From the NCBI RefSeq assembly GCF_031624495.1, contig NZ_JAMQOP010000002.1, positions 372,001 to 436,000 on the forward strand: a stretch of 64,000 nucleotides of DNA, read 5' to 3'. The notes beneath the pieces are model-generated. The model was not told the DNA's origin, made no database searches, and worked only from the letters and a program-made list of their open reading frames with translations. Made by a program: the position numbers and the translations under genes. Within the stretch, counting starts at the first letter, position 1. Each line of letters starts with the position of its first letter. The DNA comes from Halogeometricum sp. S1BR25-6 (lineage in GTDB: Archaea; Halobacteriota; Halobacteria; Halobacteriales; Haloferacaceae). Positions 16,727 through 25,469 of this stretch are shown one piece after another.

Positions 16727-17395
16727 CTACTGCGGACTCGACCCGCCGTCCATCGCGCCCTTCGCGTGGTGGATGCGGGTGTACGCCCGGTCGAGTTCCT
16801 CCTCGAACCGGTTGAGGTTCACCACGGCCTCCGTCTCGCCCGAACGGATGGCGTCGGCGACGGCGGCGGGCGTGAGTTCGTCGGCGTCAATGAGCGTGTA
16901 CGCCCGTCCGATCTCGAACGGGTAGTGCGCGTCGCTGCCGCCGGTCAACGGCAGGTCGAGTCGTTCCGCGAGTTCACGCGTCTGGACCACGTGCTCGGGG
17001 TTCTTTCCGTTCAGTTCGACGGCGTCGAAGTCGGCCTCGGTGTCCCGGAGGCTGCTGTTGCGGTAGGGGTGGGCGACGACGGCCGCACAGCCCCGGTCGT
17101 GCGCCTCGTCGACGACCTCTGCGGGCGTCAACTCCCCCGCTCGCGTCCGACTCGGCGGGTCGGGGCCGACGACGAGGAGGTGTCCCATCGTCGTCGACAC
17201 CTCGATACCCGGAATCGTCGGAAACCGCCGCTGTGAGGCGTAGGCGTAGTCGTGGTTCGTTACGGCGACGGCGTCCAGTCCGCGCAGGCGGCCCGCGATA
17301 GCGGACAGCGAGAGACCGACCGGGTCGAAGCGCGTCGGCCGGCCGGGCGACCAGTGGAAGAACCGAGAGTGGGTGTGAAGGTCGACGGCGAACAC
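16727..17395 (-). CDS. PHP domain metal-dependent phosphoesterase
   Basis: The 222-residue protein contains the PHP metal ligands in order: DLHTHSRF, TNHDYAY, PGIEVSTTMGHLLVVG, VVAHPYRN and TGGSDAHYPFEIG, then a PHP-C-like tail. Members hydrolyse phosphomonoesters or nucleotides; the substrate here is not evident. The start is taken as the GTG at 17395, which places the first His motif at residues 7-9 as usual; the frame is open for 16 more codons. It is divergent from the lipid-kinase-like gene with only 53 bases between, so their promoters must overlap. Confidence 0.87.
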   Translation of the reverse strand: MFAVDLHTHSRFFHWSPGRPTRFDPVGLSLSAIAGRLRGLDAVAVTNHDYAYASQRRFPTIPGIEVSTTMGHLLVVGPDPPSRTRAGELTPAEVVDEAHDRGCAAVVAHPYRNSSLRDTEADFDAVELNGKNPEHVVQTRELAERLDLPLTGGSDAHYPFEIGRAYTLIDADELTPAAVADAIRSGETEAVVNLNRFEEELDRAYTRIHHAKGAMDGGSSPQ

Positions 17396-17448
17396 GACCC
17401 GTTCGAGGGGGCGGTACGACTTTGTTCTTCTGCCCCGGAGCACCGGCC

Positions 17449-18417
17449 GTGACCGACCGAATCCTCGTGTTCAACCCGCGGAGCGGCGACGGCAAACGAA
17501 GCGCCTGCGCGCGGGCGATAGCCGAGGAGCGCGGCTACGACGTGCGGGAGAGCAGGGAGAAGGGAGACACGCTCGAACTCGCGCGCGAGGCGGCCCGCGA
17601 GGGAGCGTCGGTTATCGCGGCCGCGGGCGGCGACGGCACGCTGAACGAAGTCGTCCGAGGGGTCGACGCGGAGGGGGGACTCGACGAGACGACGCTCGGC
17701 GTCGTTCCCTGCGGGACGGGCAACGACTTCGCCGACAACGTGGGCGTCCGCGGCGTCGAACACGCCTTCGACGTGCTCAAAAACGGACGCCGCCGGGGGC
17801 TGGACCTCGGGAGCGTCCGCTGGACCGCCGAGGAGTCGGCCGACTCGCTGGCCGGGACGCCCGCGCGCCCGTTCTTGAACTCCTGCGCCTGCGGACTCAC
17901 AGCCGAGGCCAGCGCCGGGGCGACCCGCGAGGCGAAGCGCCGACTCGGCGTTCTCGCCTACGTGCTCTCGACGCTCCAGCGCACGCGGACGTTCCAGGGG
18001 TTACAGTTGGACGTCCGTGCCGGGCCGCAGAACGACCCCGTCTGGACGGGCGAGGCGCTGATGCTCCTCGTCGGCAACGGCCGCCGGTTCCCCGGCGAGC
18101 GGATGCGGCAGGCGAACATGGAGGACGGCCTGCTGAACGTCGTCGTCGTTCGGAACCGGCCGGCCCTAAACTATCTCACCGAGGGGGCGGCCGACCGACT
18201 CCTGCGCCGGGGAGCCTCGCATCTCACGCGCCTGAAGGTCGACCATCTCGAAGTCGACGCCAGCGTCCCGCGGCAGTTCAGTCTCGACGGCGAGTTCGTC
18301 GAGGGGCGGCACCTGCGGGCCGACGCTCGCCCCGGCGCGGTGCGGTTCGCTGTCGGCGAGGGGTACGACCCGTCGCCGGTCGACCCGACTCGACCCGGCC
18401 GACCCGACGACGCCTGA
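17449..18417 (+). CDS. diacylglycerol kinase catalytic-domain protein (YegS/BmrU type)
   Basis: The 322-residue protein has the DAGK catalytic signature: FNPRSGDGKR at the N-terminus, then AAAGGDGTLNEVVRG as nucleotide-binding loop, then VPCGTGNDFADNVGV. The C-terminal beta-sandwich domain is complete (LVGNGRRFPGERM, DGLLNVVVV, SLDGEF). These enzymes phosphorylate lipids such as diacylglycerol or sphingosine analogues. In archaea the acceptor may be archaeol-type lipid, but this is inference. The start is a GTG at 17449, just before the first motif. It lies 71 bases before the Idi-like gene on the same strand. Confidence 0.9.
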   Translation: MTDRILVFNPRSGDGKRSACARAIAEERGYDVRESREKGDTLELAREAAREGASVIAAAGGDGTLNEVVRGVDAEGGLDETTLGVVPCGTGNDFADNVGVRGVEHAFDVLKNGRRRGLDLGSVRWTAEESADSLAGTPARPFLNSCACGLTAEASAGATREAKRRLGVLAYVLSTLQRTRTFQGLQLDVRAGPQNDPVWTGEALMLLVGNGRRFPGERMRQANMEDGLLNVVVVRNRPALNYLTEGAADRLLRRGASHLTRLKVDHLEVDASVPRQFSLDGEFVEGRHLRADARPGAVRFAVGEGYDPSPVDPTRPGRPDDA

Positions 18418-18488
18418 ACCCGAACCAAGCCCCCCTCGGCCGCCGCGCATCGAAGACTCCTTGACCCACCTCTCCCTTGGTCCACGGT

Positions 18489-19115
18489 ATGAGTACGGAC
18501 GAGGGGGCCAGTTCCGCCGCGGACGCCGCGGAGGAGGGCGAACTCCACAAGAACGCCGCACAGGACGTCATCGCCGTCGACGCCGACGACAACGAGCAGG
18601 GGCTGGTCAACCGTCTCGACGCCCACACCGGGGACGGGACGCGGCACCGCGCGTTCACCTGTCTCGTCTTCGACGGGGAGGGGCGCCTGCTTCTCGCACA
18701 GCGCGCGCCGAACAAGCGTCTGTGGGACACCTCCTGGGACGGCACCGTCGCCTCTCACCCGGTGGAGGGGCAAAGTCAGGTCGACGCGACGGCGCAGCGT
18801 CTCGAAGAGGAACTCGGAATCAGCCCCGACCAGTACGGCGACCTGCGCGTGACGGACAAGTTCGAGTACAAGCGCTACTACGAGAACGCCGGCTTGGAGT
18901 GGGAGGTCTGTGCCGTCCTCAAGGTGACGCTGGAGGATACAACGCTGGACCCCGACGAGGAGGAGATAGCCGGCCTGCTGTGGGTGGACTACGAACACCT
19001 CCACGAGCACCCGCAGTGGTATCGACAACTCCGTCTGTGCCCGTGGTTCGAGATAGCGATGCGCCGTGACTTCGACGAGGAACCCGCCGACGAACCGAGT
19101 CAGCCTCGCAACTGA
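18489..19115 (+). CDS. idi: type I isopentenyl-diphosphate isomerase family (Nudix) protein, catalytic Cys replaced
   Basis: The 208-residue protein has the Idi1 fold: HRAFTCLVFD, LLLAQRAPNKRLWD, the Nudix-like box in QSQVDATAQRLEEELGIS, and EWEVCAVL. IDI interconverts IPP and DMAPP, needed for archaeal isoprenoid lipids. In E. coli IDI the catalytic Cys67 lies in SVCGHP; here the matching segment is TVASHP, with Ala88 in its place. The partner Glu (E139 in WEVC) is kept. Activity as a normal IDI is therefore uncertain; it might be a Nudix hydrolase or a variant isomerase. The ATG at 18489 is the natural start. Its end overlaps the JAMM gene by 50 bases. Confidence 0.82.
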   Translation: MSTDEGASSAADAAEEGELHKNAAQDVIAVDADDNEQGLVNRLDAHTGDGTRHRAFTCLVFDGEGRLLLAQRAPNKRLWDTSWDGTVASHPVEGQSQVDATAQRLEEELGISPDQYGDLRVTDKFEYKRYYENAGLEWEVCAVLKVTLEDTTLDPDEEEIAGLLWVDYEHLHEHPQWYRQLRLCPWFEIAMRRDFDEEPADEPSQPRN

Positions 19116-19521
19116 CGCGCGAGCCGCGATTCTCGCCCGCGCTCGCGACGGCGCGTCAGGCTCGGTCCCGCGCGAGGTGTGCGGCGTCCTCGCGGGTCAC
19201 CGGGCCGACGAGTCGAGCGGTGCCGACGTCGTCGAGAGAGCCGACCCGGTACCGAACGTCGCCGCCGACCCCCGGACGGAGTACGAACTCGACCCGGCGA
19301 CGACGGTGGAGACCATCGACGCCCTCGAAGCCGAGGGGCTGGACGTCGTCGGCTTCTACCACAGTCATCCCGAGAGCGACCCGACTCCGAGTCCGACGGA
19401 CGAGGCGCGGGCGGGGTGGGTCGGCTACGTCTACCTCCTCTGTCACCCGGACGGCCGCCTGAACGCCTACCGCTGGACCGGCGAGCGGTTCGAGGAACTC
19501 CGGGTCGCGCGGCGCGGGTGA
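19066..19521 (+). CDS. JAMM/MPN+ metalloprotease, desampylase-like (HvJAMM1 type)
   Basis: The 151-residue protein carries the full JAMM zinc signature: Glu in EVCGVLAG (about residue 38) and HSHPESDPTPSPTD with the two His, Ser and Asp ligands. Haloferax HvJAMM1 removes ubiquitin-like SAMP modifiers from proteins and from the E1-bound precursors. The same gene neighbourhood (carA, Lrp, JAMM) supports orthology. The start is uncertain: the only start codon before the conserved region is a GTG at 19066, which overlaps the Idi-like gene by 50 bases. Translation is probably coupled to the upstream gene. Confidence 0.87.
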   Translation: MTSTRNPPTNRVSLATDARAAILARARDGASGSVPREVCGVLAGHRADESSGADVVERADPVPNVAADPRTEYELDPATTVETIDALEAEGLDVVGFYHSHPESDPTPSPTDEARAGWVGYVYLLCHPDGRLNAYRWTGERFEELRVARRG

Positions 19522-19577
19522 GTCGGCGCCGACCGAGAACGCAACCCCCTTGCGGCGCCGGTCCCTCTCCCGACGCG

Positions 19578-20291
19578 ATGAGTGAGGACGTTCCGGACCC
19601 CGACGTGTACGACTCCCTGGAGGGACAGGTCGCCCTCGTCACGGGCGCGAACCGCGGCCTCGGCCGCGAGATAGCCGAACAACTGCACGACCTGGGCGCG
19701 ACGGTGTTCGCCGCGACGCGGAGCATCACCCACGAGATACCCGACGAGTGGACCCATCTCCTCGTCGACGTGACGCAGGAGGGCGACGTCTCGCAGGCCG
19801 CCGACGACGTCTTCTCCGCCGCGGGCCGCCTCGATATCGTCGTCAACAACGCGGGCGTCTCCGGCGGCGACGGGGACATCGTCGCGGAGTCGACCGACGA
19901 CATCGACCGCACGCTGTCGACGAACCTCCGCGGGCCGATGCTCGTCTGCAAGCACACCGTTCCCCTCCTCCTGCAGGACGAAGGCGGGCGCGTCGTCAAC
20001 GTCTCCTCGGGGATGGGGGCGCTGAACGAGGAGCAGTCGGGCGGGTCGCCCGCCTACCGCGTCTCGAAGTCGGGACTCAACGGACTCACGAGGTACCTCG
20101 ACGGCGAGTACGGCGACGAGGGCCTCATCGCCAACGCCGTCTGTCCGGGGTGGGTGCGAACCGACATGGGCGGCGAGGAGGCCAATCGGTCGATAGAACG
20201 CGGCGCGGAGACGCCCGTGTGGCTCTCGCGGTTCGAGACCGGAGCGCCGTCGGGGTACTTCTGGCGCGACAAGGAAGTCATCGACTGGTAA
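19578..20291 (+). CDS. short-chain dehydrogenase/reductase
   Basis: The 237-residue classical SDR has the cofactor motif TGANRGLG near residue 21, NNAG around residue 94, a Ser in VNVSSGMG, and the catalytic YRVSK. The C-terminus ends SGYFWRDKEVIDW, as in bacterial and plant carbonyl-reductase-like SDRs. The substrate is unknown; an NADP-dependent carbonyl reductase role is plausible. The ATG at 19578 fits the family. It follows the JAMM gene by 56 bases on the same strand and converges on kynureninase. Confidence 0.9.
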   Translation: MSEDVPDPDVYDSLEGQVALVTGANRGLGREIAEQLHDLGATVFAATRSITHEIPDEWTHLLVDVTQEGDVSQAADDVFSAAGRLDIVVNNAGVSGGDGDIVAESTDDIDRTLSTNLRGPMLVCKHTVPLLLQDEGGRVVNVSSGMGALNEEQSGGSPAYRVSKSGLNGLTRYLDGEYGDEGLIANAVCPGWVRTDMGGEEANRSIERGAETPVWLSRFETGAPSGYFWRDKEVIDW

Positions 20292-20296
20292 CCGAA

Positions 20297-21580
20297 TCAG
20301 GTCACTCCGCCGCCGCGCGTCTCGTAGCGTTCGTACTCTCCTTCGTCCAGAATTTCCCGGAACGCGTCGACGACGTCGTACACCTCCTCGAAGCCGACGT
20401 AGTACGGCGAGGGACAGATTCGAACCACGTTCGGCGGTCGGAAGTCGGCGACGACGCCGCGTTCTTTCAGCGCCTCCGAGATGCGATACGCCTCGGGGTG
20501 TTCGACGGCGACGTGGCCGCCGCGGCGCGACGCCTCGCGGGGCGTTCCCACCTCGCAGTCGCGGAGTCGGTCGTCGACGAGGGCGACGAGGAAGTCGGTG
20601 AGCGCCAGCGACTTCTCGCGGAGAGCGTCGATGCCGGCGTCCTCGGTCACGTCGAGGGCGCCGTCGAGGGGCGCGGCCGAGAGAATCGGCGGCGTGCCTA
20701 TCTGGAACGCGCCCGCGGAGTCGGCCGGCGTGTAGGTGTGTCGCATCTCGAACTGCGTCTCCTTCTCGTGACCCCACCACCCCGCGAGGGTCGGCGTGAC
20801 GCCGAAGTGGCGCTCGTTGACGTACAGTCCCGCGAGCGCGCCGGGACCGGCGTTGAGATACTTGTAGTGACACCAGACGGCGAAATCGACCCCGTGTTCG
20901 GAGAGGTCGTGCGGCACGACGCCGACGGAGTGCGCGAGGTCGAATCCGGCGAGGGCGCCCGCGTCGTGGGCCGCGCGGGTGATGCGCTCGACGTCAAGCA
21001 GTTGCCCGCTGCGGTACAGCACCGAGGGGAGAAAGACCATCCCCACGTCGTCGTCGACGGCGGCGACGATATCGTCCTCCTCAATCGTTCTCCCGTCGCG
21101 ACTCTCGACCACCCGGAGACACTCGTCGGGGTCGCGGCCCGCCGCCCGGAGTTGCGCGCGAATCGCGTAGTGGTCGGTCGGGAAATCGAGGCTGTTCACG
21201 ACGATTTTCTCCCCGCGGTCGGGGTCGTAGAACGTCCCGACCAGGGTGTGGATGTTCACCGTCGTCGAGTTGCCGACGACGACTTCCTCCTCCGCGGCGC
21301 CGACGAGGGGGGCGAGTCGGGCGCCGAGGCGTTCGCCGTAGGTGAACCACTCGGGGTCGGCGTCCGTCCACCCGCGGACGGCGAGCGTCTTCCACTCTTC
21401 GACCGCTCGGTCGAGGGCCGCCGCCGCGTCCGCGGAGCAGAGTCCCAGCGAGTTGCCGTCCACGTACGCCTCGTCCTCGGGGAGGAAGAAGCGCTCTCGG
21501 AGGTCCGACAGCGGGTCCGCGCGGTCGAGTTCGCGGGCGTCGGCGCGCGTCGGCGGGCCGGCGGCGTCTGCGTCGTCCAT
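20297..21580 (-). CDS. kynU: kynureninase
   Basis: The 427-residue PLP enzyme cleaves kynurenine (or 3-hydroxykynurenine) to anthranilate (or hydroxyanthranilate) plus alanine in tryptophan breakdown. Diagnostic segments are YVDGNSLGLCS near the N-terminus, the VGNSTTVNIHTL phosphate-binding stretch, DFPTDHYAI, AGFDLAHSVGVVPHDL, and the Schiff-base Lys in WCHYKYLNAGPG. The arginine-containing C-terminal substrate region (FRPPNVVRICPSPYY) is present. No other kynurenine pathway gene is nearby. The ATG at 21580 is clear. Confidence 0.94.
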   Translation of the reverse strand: MDDADAAGPPTRADARELDRADPLSDLRERFFLPEDEAYVDGNSLGLCSADAAAALDRAVEEWKTLAVRGWTDADPEWFTYGERLGARLAPLVGAAEEEVVVGNSTTVNIHTLVGTFYDPDRGEKIVVNSLDFPTDHYAIRAQLRAAGRDPDECLRVVESRDGRTIEEDDIVAAVDDDVGMVFLPSVLYRSGQLLDVERITRAAHDAGALAGFDLAHSVGVVPHDLSEHGVDFAVWCHYKYLNAGPGALAGLYVNERHFGVTPTLAGWWGHEKETQFEMRHTYTPADSAGAFQIGTPPILSAAPLDGALDVTEDAGIDALREKSLALTDFLVALVDDRLRDCEVGTPREASRRGGHVAVEHPEAYRISEALKERGVVADFRPPNVVRICPSPYYVGFEEVYDVVDAFREILDEGEYERYETRGGGVT

Positions 21581-21681
21581 GCCGCCCGGTTCGTCCGCCG
21601 TCGCAAAGACCTTCGCCTCCCGTCACCCCCCGTTCGCCGCCGTCCGGTCGGTTTTTTCCGCGCGCCGCGCGGCCCTCGGGT

Positions 21682-22656
21682 ATGGAGCGACGCGCCCCCG
21701 AGGTGGACCCGCAGGTCCGAGACGCGGTGGAGCGATTCGAGCGCGAGGGACTGCCGCCGTGGCACGCGCTGTCGGTCGAGAGCGCCCGGACCGTCGAGGA
21801 CGAGGCGTTCGCGGCGACGGACCCGCCGGCGGTCGAACGGGTCGGGGAGTTCTCGATAGCGGGGCCGCGCGGACCGGTTCCGCTCCGGACGTACCACCCC
21901 GCACCCGAGGAGACCCGAGGGGTTCTCGTCTTCTACCACGGCGGCGGGTGGACCCTCGGAACCCTCGACTCCGCGGCCGGCATCTGCCGCCGACTCGCCG
22001 ACCGGTCGGGGCGACTCGTCGTCAGCGTCGACTACCGCCTCGCGCCCGAACACCCGTTTCCGGAACCGCTGGACGACGCCGTCGCCGCCTACGAGTGGGT
22101 CCGCGGGCACGCCGGGTCGCTCGGCGGCGACCCCGAGAGCGTCGTCGTCGGGGGAACGAGCGCCGGCGGCAACCTCGCCGCCGCCGTCTCCCTCCGCGCC
22201 GCCGCCGAGAGTGAGGGGGTGCGAGAGGTTCCGACGCCGGCGGGGCAACTCCTCCTCTACCCGATTCTCGCGCAGACGTTCGACACCGACTCCTACGAAG
22301 AAAACGCCGACGGACCGCTGCTCTCGCGGGCCGACATGGCGTGGTTCCGCGGCCACTACCTCCGGAGCGACGTCGACCGGTACAACCCGTTCGCCGCGCC
22401 GGTTCGCGCGGACGAGGAACGCCTCGCCGAGACGCCGCCGGCGTGCGTCGTGACGGGCGGGTTCGACCCCCTGCGGGACGAGGGGACGCGCTACGCCGCG
22501 CGACTTCGGGAGGCGGGCGTCGCCGTCGTCCACCAACACTACCCCGCGATGGCCCACGGTTTCCTCAGCCTCGCCGCGGACGTCGACGCCGCCGACGAGG
22601 CGTTCGACCGGGTCGCAGAACGGCTCGCGGAGTTCGATAGTAGCGTTCGCAACTGA
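21682..22656 (+). CDS. alpha/beta hydrolase, hormone-sensitive-lipase-type esterase
   Basis: The 324-residue enzyme has the HSL-family oxyanion motif YHGGGWTLG near residue 80. The nucleophile elbow is GTSAGGN, the acid lies in FDPLRDEGTRYAARL and the His in AHGFLSLA. Such enzymes hydrolyse short acyl esters in the cytoplasm. It is divergent from kynU, with 101 bases between them. The start at 21682 gives the usual cap-domain length. Confidence 0.9.
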   Translation: MERRAPEVDPQVRDAVERFEREGLPPWHALSVESARTVEDEAFAATDPPAVERVGEFSIAGPRGPVPLRTYHPAPEETRGVLVFYHGGGWTLGTLDSAAGICRRLADRSGRLVVSVDYRLAPEHPFPEPLDDAVAAYEWVRGHAGSLGGDPESVVVGGTSAGGNLAAAVSLRAAAESEGVREVPTPAGQLLLYPILAQTFDTDSYEENADGPLLSRADMAWFRGHYLRSDVDRYNPFAAPVRADEERLAETPPACVVTGGFDPLRDEGTRYAARLREAGVAVVHQHYPAMAHGFLSLAADVDAADEAFDRVAERLAEFDSSVRN

Positions 22657-22665
22657 TTAGATTGC

Positions 22666-22875
22666 TCACTCGATGCGCCGGACGCCGACCCACGAGAGGG
22701 CGGCGCGGACGAAGAGATAGGAGACGAGGAGCGCCGCGAGAAGCATCGTCGGCGCCGAGAGCAGTTGCGCGGTCCGGTAGGGGAGCGCGATGCGCGAGAG
22801 GCCGAGAATCACGAAACTCAGGAGGATGAGTCCGAACGCGAGGAACGCGAGCCTCACGAAGTCGGAGCGGTTCAC
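22666..22875 (-). CDS. two-helix membrane mini-protein
   Basis: The 69-residue protein begins at a GTG (NRSDFVRLAFLAFG) and has two hydrophobic segments, about residues 6-27 and 33-60. It ends with VGVRRIE. It lies 7 bases after the stop of the AIR-synthase-like gene and is surely co-transcribed with it. No family was identified. The frame extends upstream inside the previous gene, but only in its shadow. Confidence 0.65.
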   Translation of the reverse strand: MNRSDFVRLAFLAFGLILLSFVILGLSRIALPYRTAQLLSAPTMLLAALLVSYLFVRAALSWVGVRRIE

Positions 22876-22882
22876 GGGTCGC

Positions 22883-23899
22883 TCACTCCTCCGCGCGCCG
22901 CGCCAACTCCTCGTAGGCCGCCCACGACGAGTCGACGTCCGGATGGGGAACCGACTCGCCGTCGACGACGACGCCGGAACCCTCGCGCACCGTCCCGGCG
23001 ACGCCGACGGGCGTGCCCTCGGATTCGAGCGCCGAGACGACCCGGTCGGTCGCATCGGGGTCGACGGCGAGCACGAGCGTTCCGCCCGTCGTCGCCGTCC
23101 ACGGGTCGATGTCCAGGTAGTCGCACACCTCGCGGACGCTCGGTCGGAACGGGATGGCGTCGGTGGCGACGTCGAGGCGGACGCCCGCGCCGTCGGCGAC
23201 TTCGTTGAGCGCCCCGAACAGGCCGCACTCCGTCGCGTCGTGCATGGCGTGGACGCCGCCGGCGGCCGCGGCGGCCATCGCGTCGCGGACGCAGTCGGTC
23301 TCGTCCACCTGCGACTGCGCCGCAGAGAGCGTCCCGGGCGGGAGGTCGAACTGCTCGGGAAACAGCGTCGTGAGCAGTCCCGTCGCCTCCACGGCCGGTC
23401 CCTTCGTGACCAGTACGTCGTCGCCGACGCGGGCGCCGTCCGGGCGGACGACGTCCGACGGGTCGCCGACGGCGAGGGCGGTGGCGCCCCCGACCCACGG
23501 GAACGAGCACTCGGCGTAGCGGGCGGTGTGACCGGCGACGATGCTGACGCCCAGCGCCTCGGCCTCCTCGTGCATCGCGGTCCACAACTCCCCGAACGCC
23601 TCGTCGGAGAACTCGGACGGGAGCGTGAACGAGACGGCGAGGTGCGACGGCGGCAGCCCCGAGACGGCGACGTCCGCGAGGACGAAGTCGAGGGCGAACC
23701 GGCCGGCGCGGGCGAGGCCGAGACCCGGCAGGACGGAGACGGGGTCGGTGGCGACGGCGACGGCCGTGCCGTCGAGGTTCAGGAGGCCGAAGTCGACGCC
23801 GTGGGTCGGGCCGACGGCGACGTCGTCGCGGTCGGCGCCGAGGTTCGAGAAGACGTACCGGTCGAAGAACGCTCGGTCGGCCTTTCCGAGGTCGGTCAT
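22883..23899 (-). CDS. AIR synthase-related protein (HypE/SelD/ThiL superfamily)
   Basis: The 338-residue protein has the two-domain AIR-synthase architecture. The N-terminal ATP-binding half contains ATDPVSVLPGLG and FVLADVAVSGLPPSHLAVS with the acidic metal-binding cluster. The C-terminal half contains VTKGPAVEATGLL, MHDATECGLFGALNEVA and TGGTLVLAVDP. The MHDATEGG-like motif is closest to HypE-like and archaeal AIR-related proteins. The small molecule it phosphorylates or dehydrates is unknown, and no hydrogenase or selenium genes are nearby. The ATG at 23899 is followed by the expected DRAFFDRYVFSNLG. Confidence 0.87.
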   Translation of the reverse strand: MTDLGKADRAFFDRYVFSNLGADRDDVAVGPTHGVDFGLLNLDGTAVAVATDPVSVLPGLGLARAGRFALDFVLADVAVSGLPPSHLAVSFTLPSEFSDEAFGELWTAMHEEAEALGVSIVAGHTARYAECSFPWVGGATALAVGDPSDVVRPDGARVGDDVLVTKGPAVEATGLLTTLFPEQFDLPPGTLSAAQSQVDETDCVRDAMAAAAAGGVHAMHDATECGLFGALNEVADGAGVRLDVATDAIPFRPSVREVCDYLDIDPWTATTGGTLVLAVDPDATDRVVSALESEGTPVGVAGTVREGSGVVVDGESVPHPDVDSSWAAYEELARRAEE

Positions 23900-24121
23900 A
23901 TCGGAAAGACAGCGGCGTGCGGTTTCAACGTGCCGTTGGAGCGCAGGAGCAGCCGTAACATATAGGGTACGATGTTTCCTCGGTACGACCAATTCGATGC
24001 CCTTCGGATGCGGACCGGGCGCCTCGGTTCCCGGCGCTTCGACGAACAGTCGGAGACGACGGCCCCGGGCGCCGCCCATCGACGGTAGTGTTCGACCGCA
24101 CCCGCTCACGGGGGAGACACC

Positions 24122-25210
24122 GTGAGCGACGACGGGACCATCTCGGAAATCGGCCCCGCCGCCGAGGAGCGCAGCGACGACGACTACCGAAAACTCATCG
24201 AACGGGTCGTCGACGCGGCGGTCGTCCTCCTCGACGCCGACGGCGACGTGACCACGTGGAACGCGAGCGCTCGCCGACTCACGGGGTACGACCGGACGAG
24301 CGCCCGCGGGGCCGACTTCGACGTCGTCCTCAATGCCGACATCCCGGCGACCACGCTGCTCGAAGAGGCCGACGCGGCGGGTCGGGTCGAAGTCGACTGC
24401 GTCGCCCACGACGCCGACGGCGAGGCGTACGACGCCCACGTCGCGGTCACGTCGCTCGAACCCGACGAGAGCGCTCCTGGGATACCGATGTCGCCGAGCG
24501 TGACCGACGACGAGGGCTACGCCACCGTCGTCCGCGACGTGACCGACTACCGCTCGGAGACGCGGTCGCTCGAACGGCGCAACGAGCGGCTGACGGCCTT
24601 CGCGAGCAGCGTCTCCCACGACCTCCGGAACCCCTTGAGCGCCGCCCTCGCGCAACTCGACGTCGCCCGCGCGCGCTATCCCGACGAGACGCACCCCCAC
24701 CTCGACACCGCCTACCAGTCGCTCCTCCGGATGAACGACCGCATCGACGAGGCGCTGACGCTCGCTCGGGAGGGTGCCCGCGGCGTCGAGCGGACGCCGG
24801 TTTCGCTCCGGGAGACCGCAGAGCGGGCGTGGCGGGTGGCCGGTCCCGAAAGGGGGACGCTGCGGTTCGACGACCCGCCGGAGACGGTGTCGGCCGACGA
24901 GGAGGGGCTCTGTCGACTCTTCGAGAACCTCTTCGACAACGCCGAGACGCACGCCGGCGACGACGCGGCGGTCGAAATCGGCGGCACCGGCGAGGGGTTC
25001 TACGTCGCGGACGACGGCCCCGGCATCGCGCCGGACCGCCGCGACTCGGTGTTCGAGTACGGCGTCACCGGCAGCGCAGACGGCACCGGGCTCGGTCTCG
25101 CCATCGTCACCGCCGTCGCCGACGCGCACGATTGGCGGGTCGGCGTCGACGAGAGCGAGACGGGCGGCGCGCGCTTCGACGTCGTCTTCGACCGCGCGGC
25201 GAACCGGTAG
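24122..25210 (+). CDS. PAS-domain sensor histidine kinase
   Basis: The 362-residue soluble kinase has a PAS domain at about residues 22-140 (VVLLDADGDVTTWNASARRLTGYDR). A HisKA dimerisation helix follows with phospho-acceptor His near residue 166 in SVSHDLRNPLSAA. The HATPase domain has an N-box ENLFDNAETHAG, then VADDGPGIAP and GTGLGLAIV. No membrane segment is seen, so the cue is cytoplasmic, perhaps redox or light. No response regulator is adjacent. The start is a GTG at 24122. An AT-rich spot near 23955 may be a distant promoter. Confidence 0.9.
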   Translation: MSDDGTISEIGPAAEERSDDDYRKLIERVVDAAVVLLDADGDVTTWNASARRLTGYDRTSARGADFDVVLNADIPATTLLEEADAAGRVEVDCVAHDADGEAYDAHVAVTSLEPDESAPGIPMSPSVTDDEGYATVVRDVTDYRSETRSLERRNERLTAFASSVSHDLRNPLSAALAQLDVARARYPDETHPHLDTAYQSLLRMNDRIDEALTLAREGARGVERTPVSLRETAERAWRVAGPERGTLRFDDPPETVSADEEGLCRLFENLFDNAETHAGDDAAVEIGGTGEGFYVADDGPGIAPDRRDSVFEYGVTGSADGTGLGLAIVTAVADAHDWRVGVDESETGGARFDVVFDRAANR

Positions 25211-25469
25211 CCGGGAACCGGTCGTCGAAATCGACGGTCGCGAGCGCCGCCGCTCGGAGCGGAGAAAAGCTCCCGGTCGCACGGGGCGCGACCGGTCGGC
25301 TCATGAAGGAGACGCGAACGAGGTAGTATCGTGCGGGGTCATCCAGTCCCGGGAACGCGACCTCGGTTCCGCCTCGACTGTACGTATTTCGTCATGGGTT
25401 AAGTAAGTCGCTAAGTCGACTCGGTGATGGTATATAGACTCACGCACGTCTGCGGCGGTCCCGACCGAA

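Noticed and set aside
22883-25282. Apparent 800-residue protein covering the AIR-synthase-like gene and the antisense of the histidine kinase
   Set aside because: Only the part after the ATG at 23899 is conserved; the upstream part is the shadow of the kinase gene.
25211-25469. Small gene or RNA between the histidine kinase and the epoxide-hydrolase-like gene
   Set aside because: No frame with native composition and no RNA fold was recognised; it probably holds the convergent terminators.
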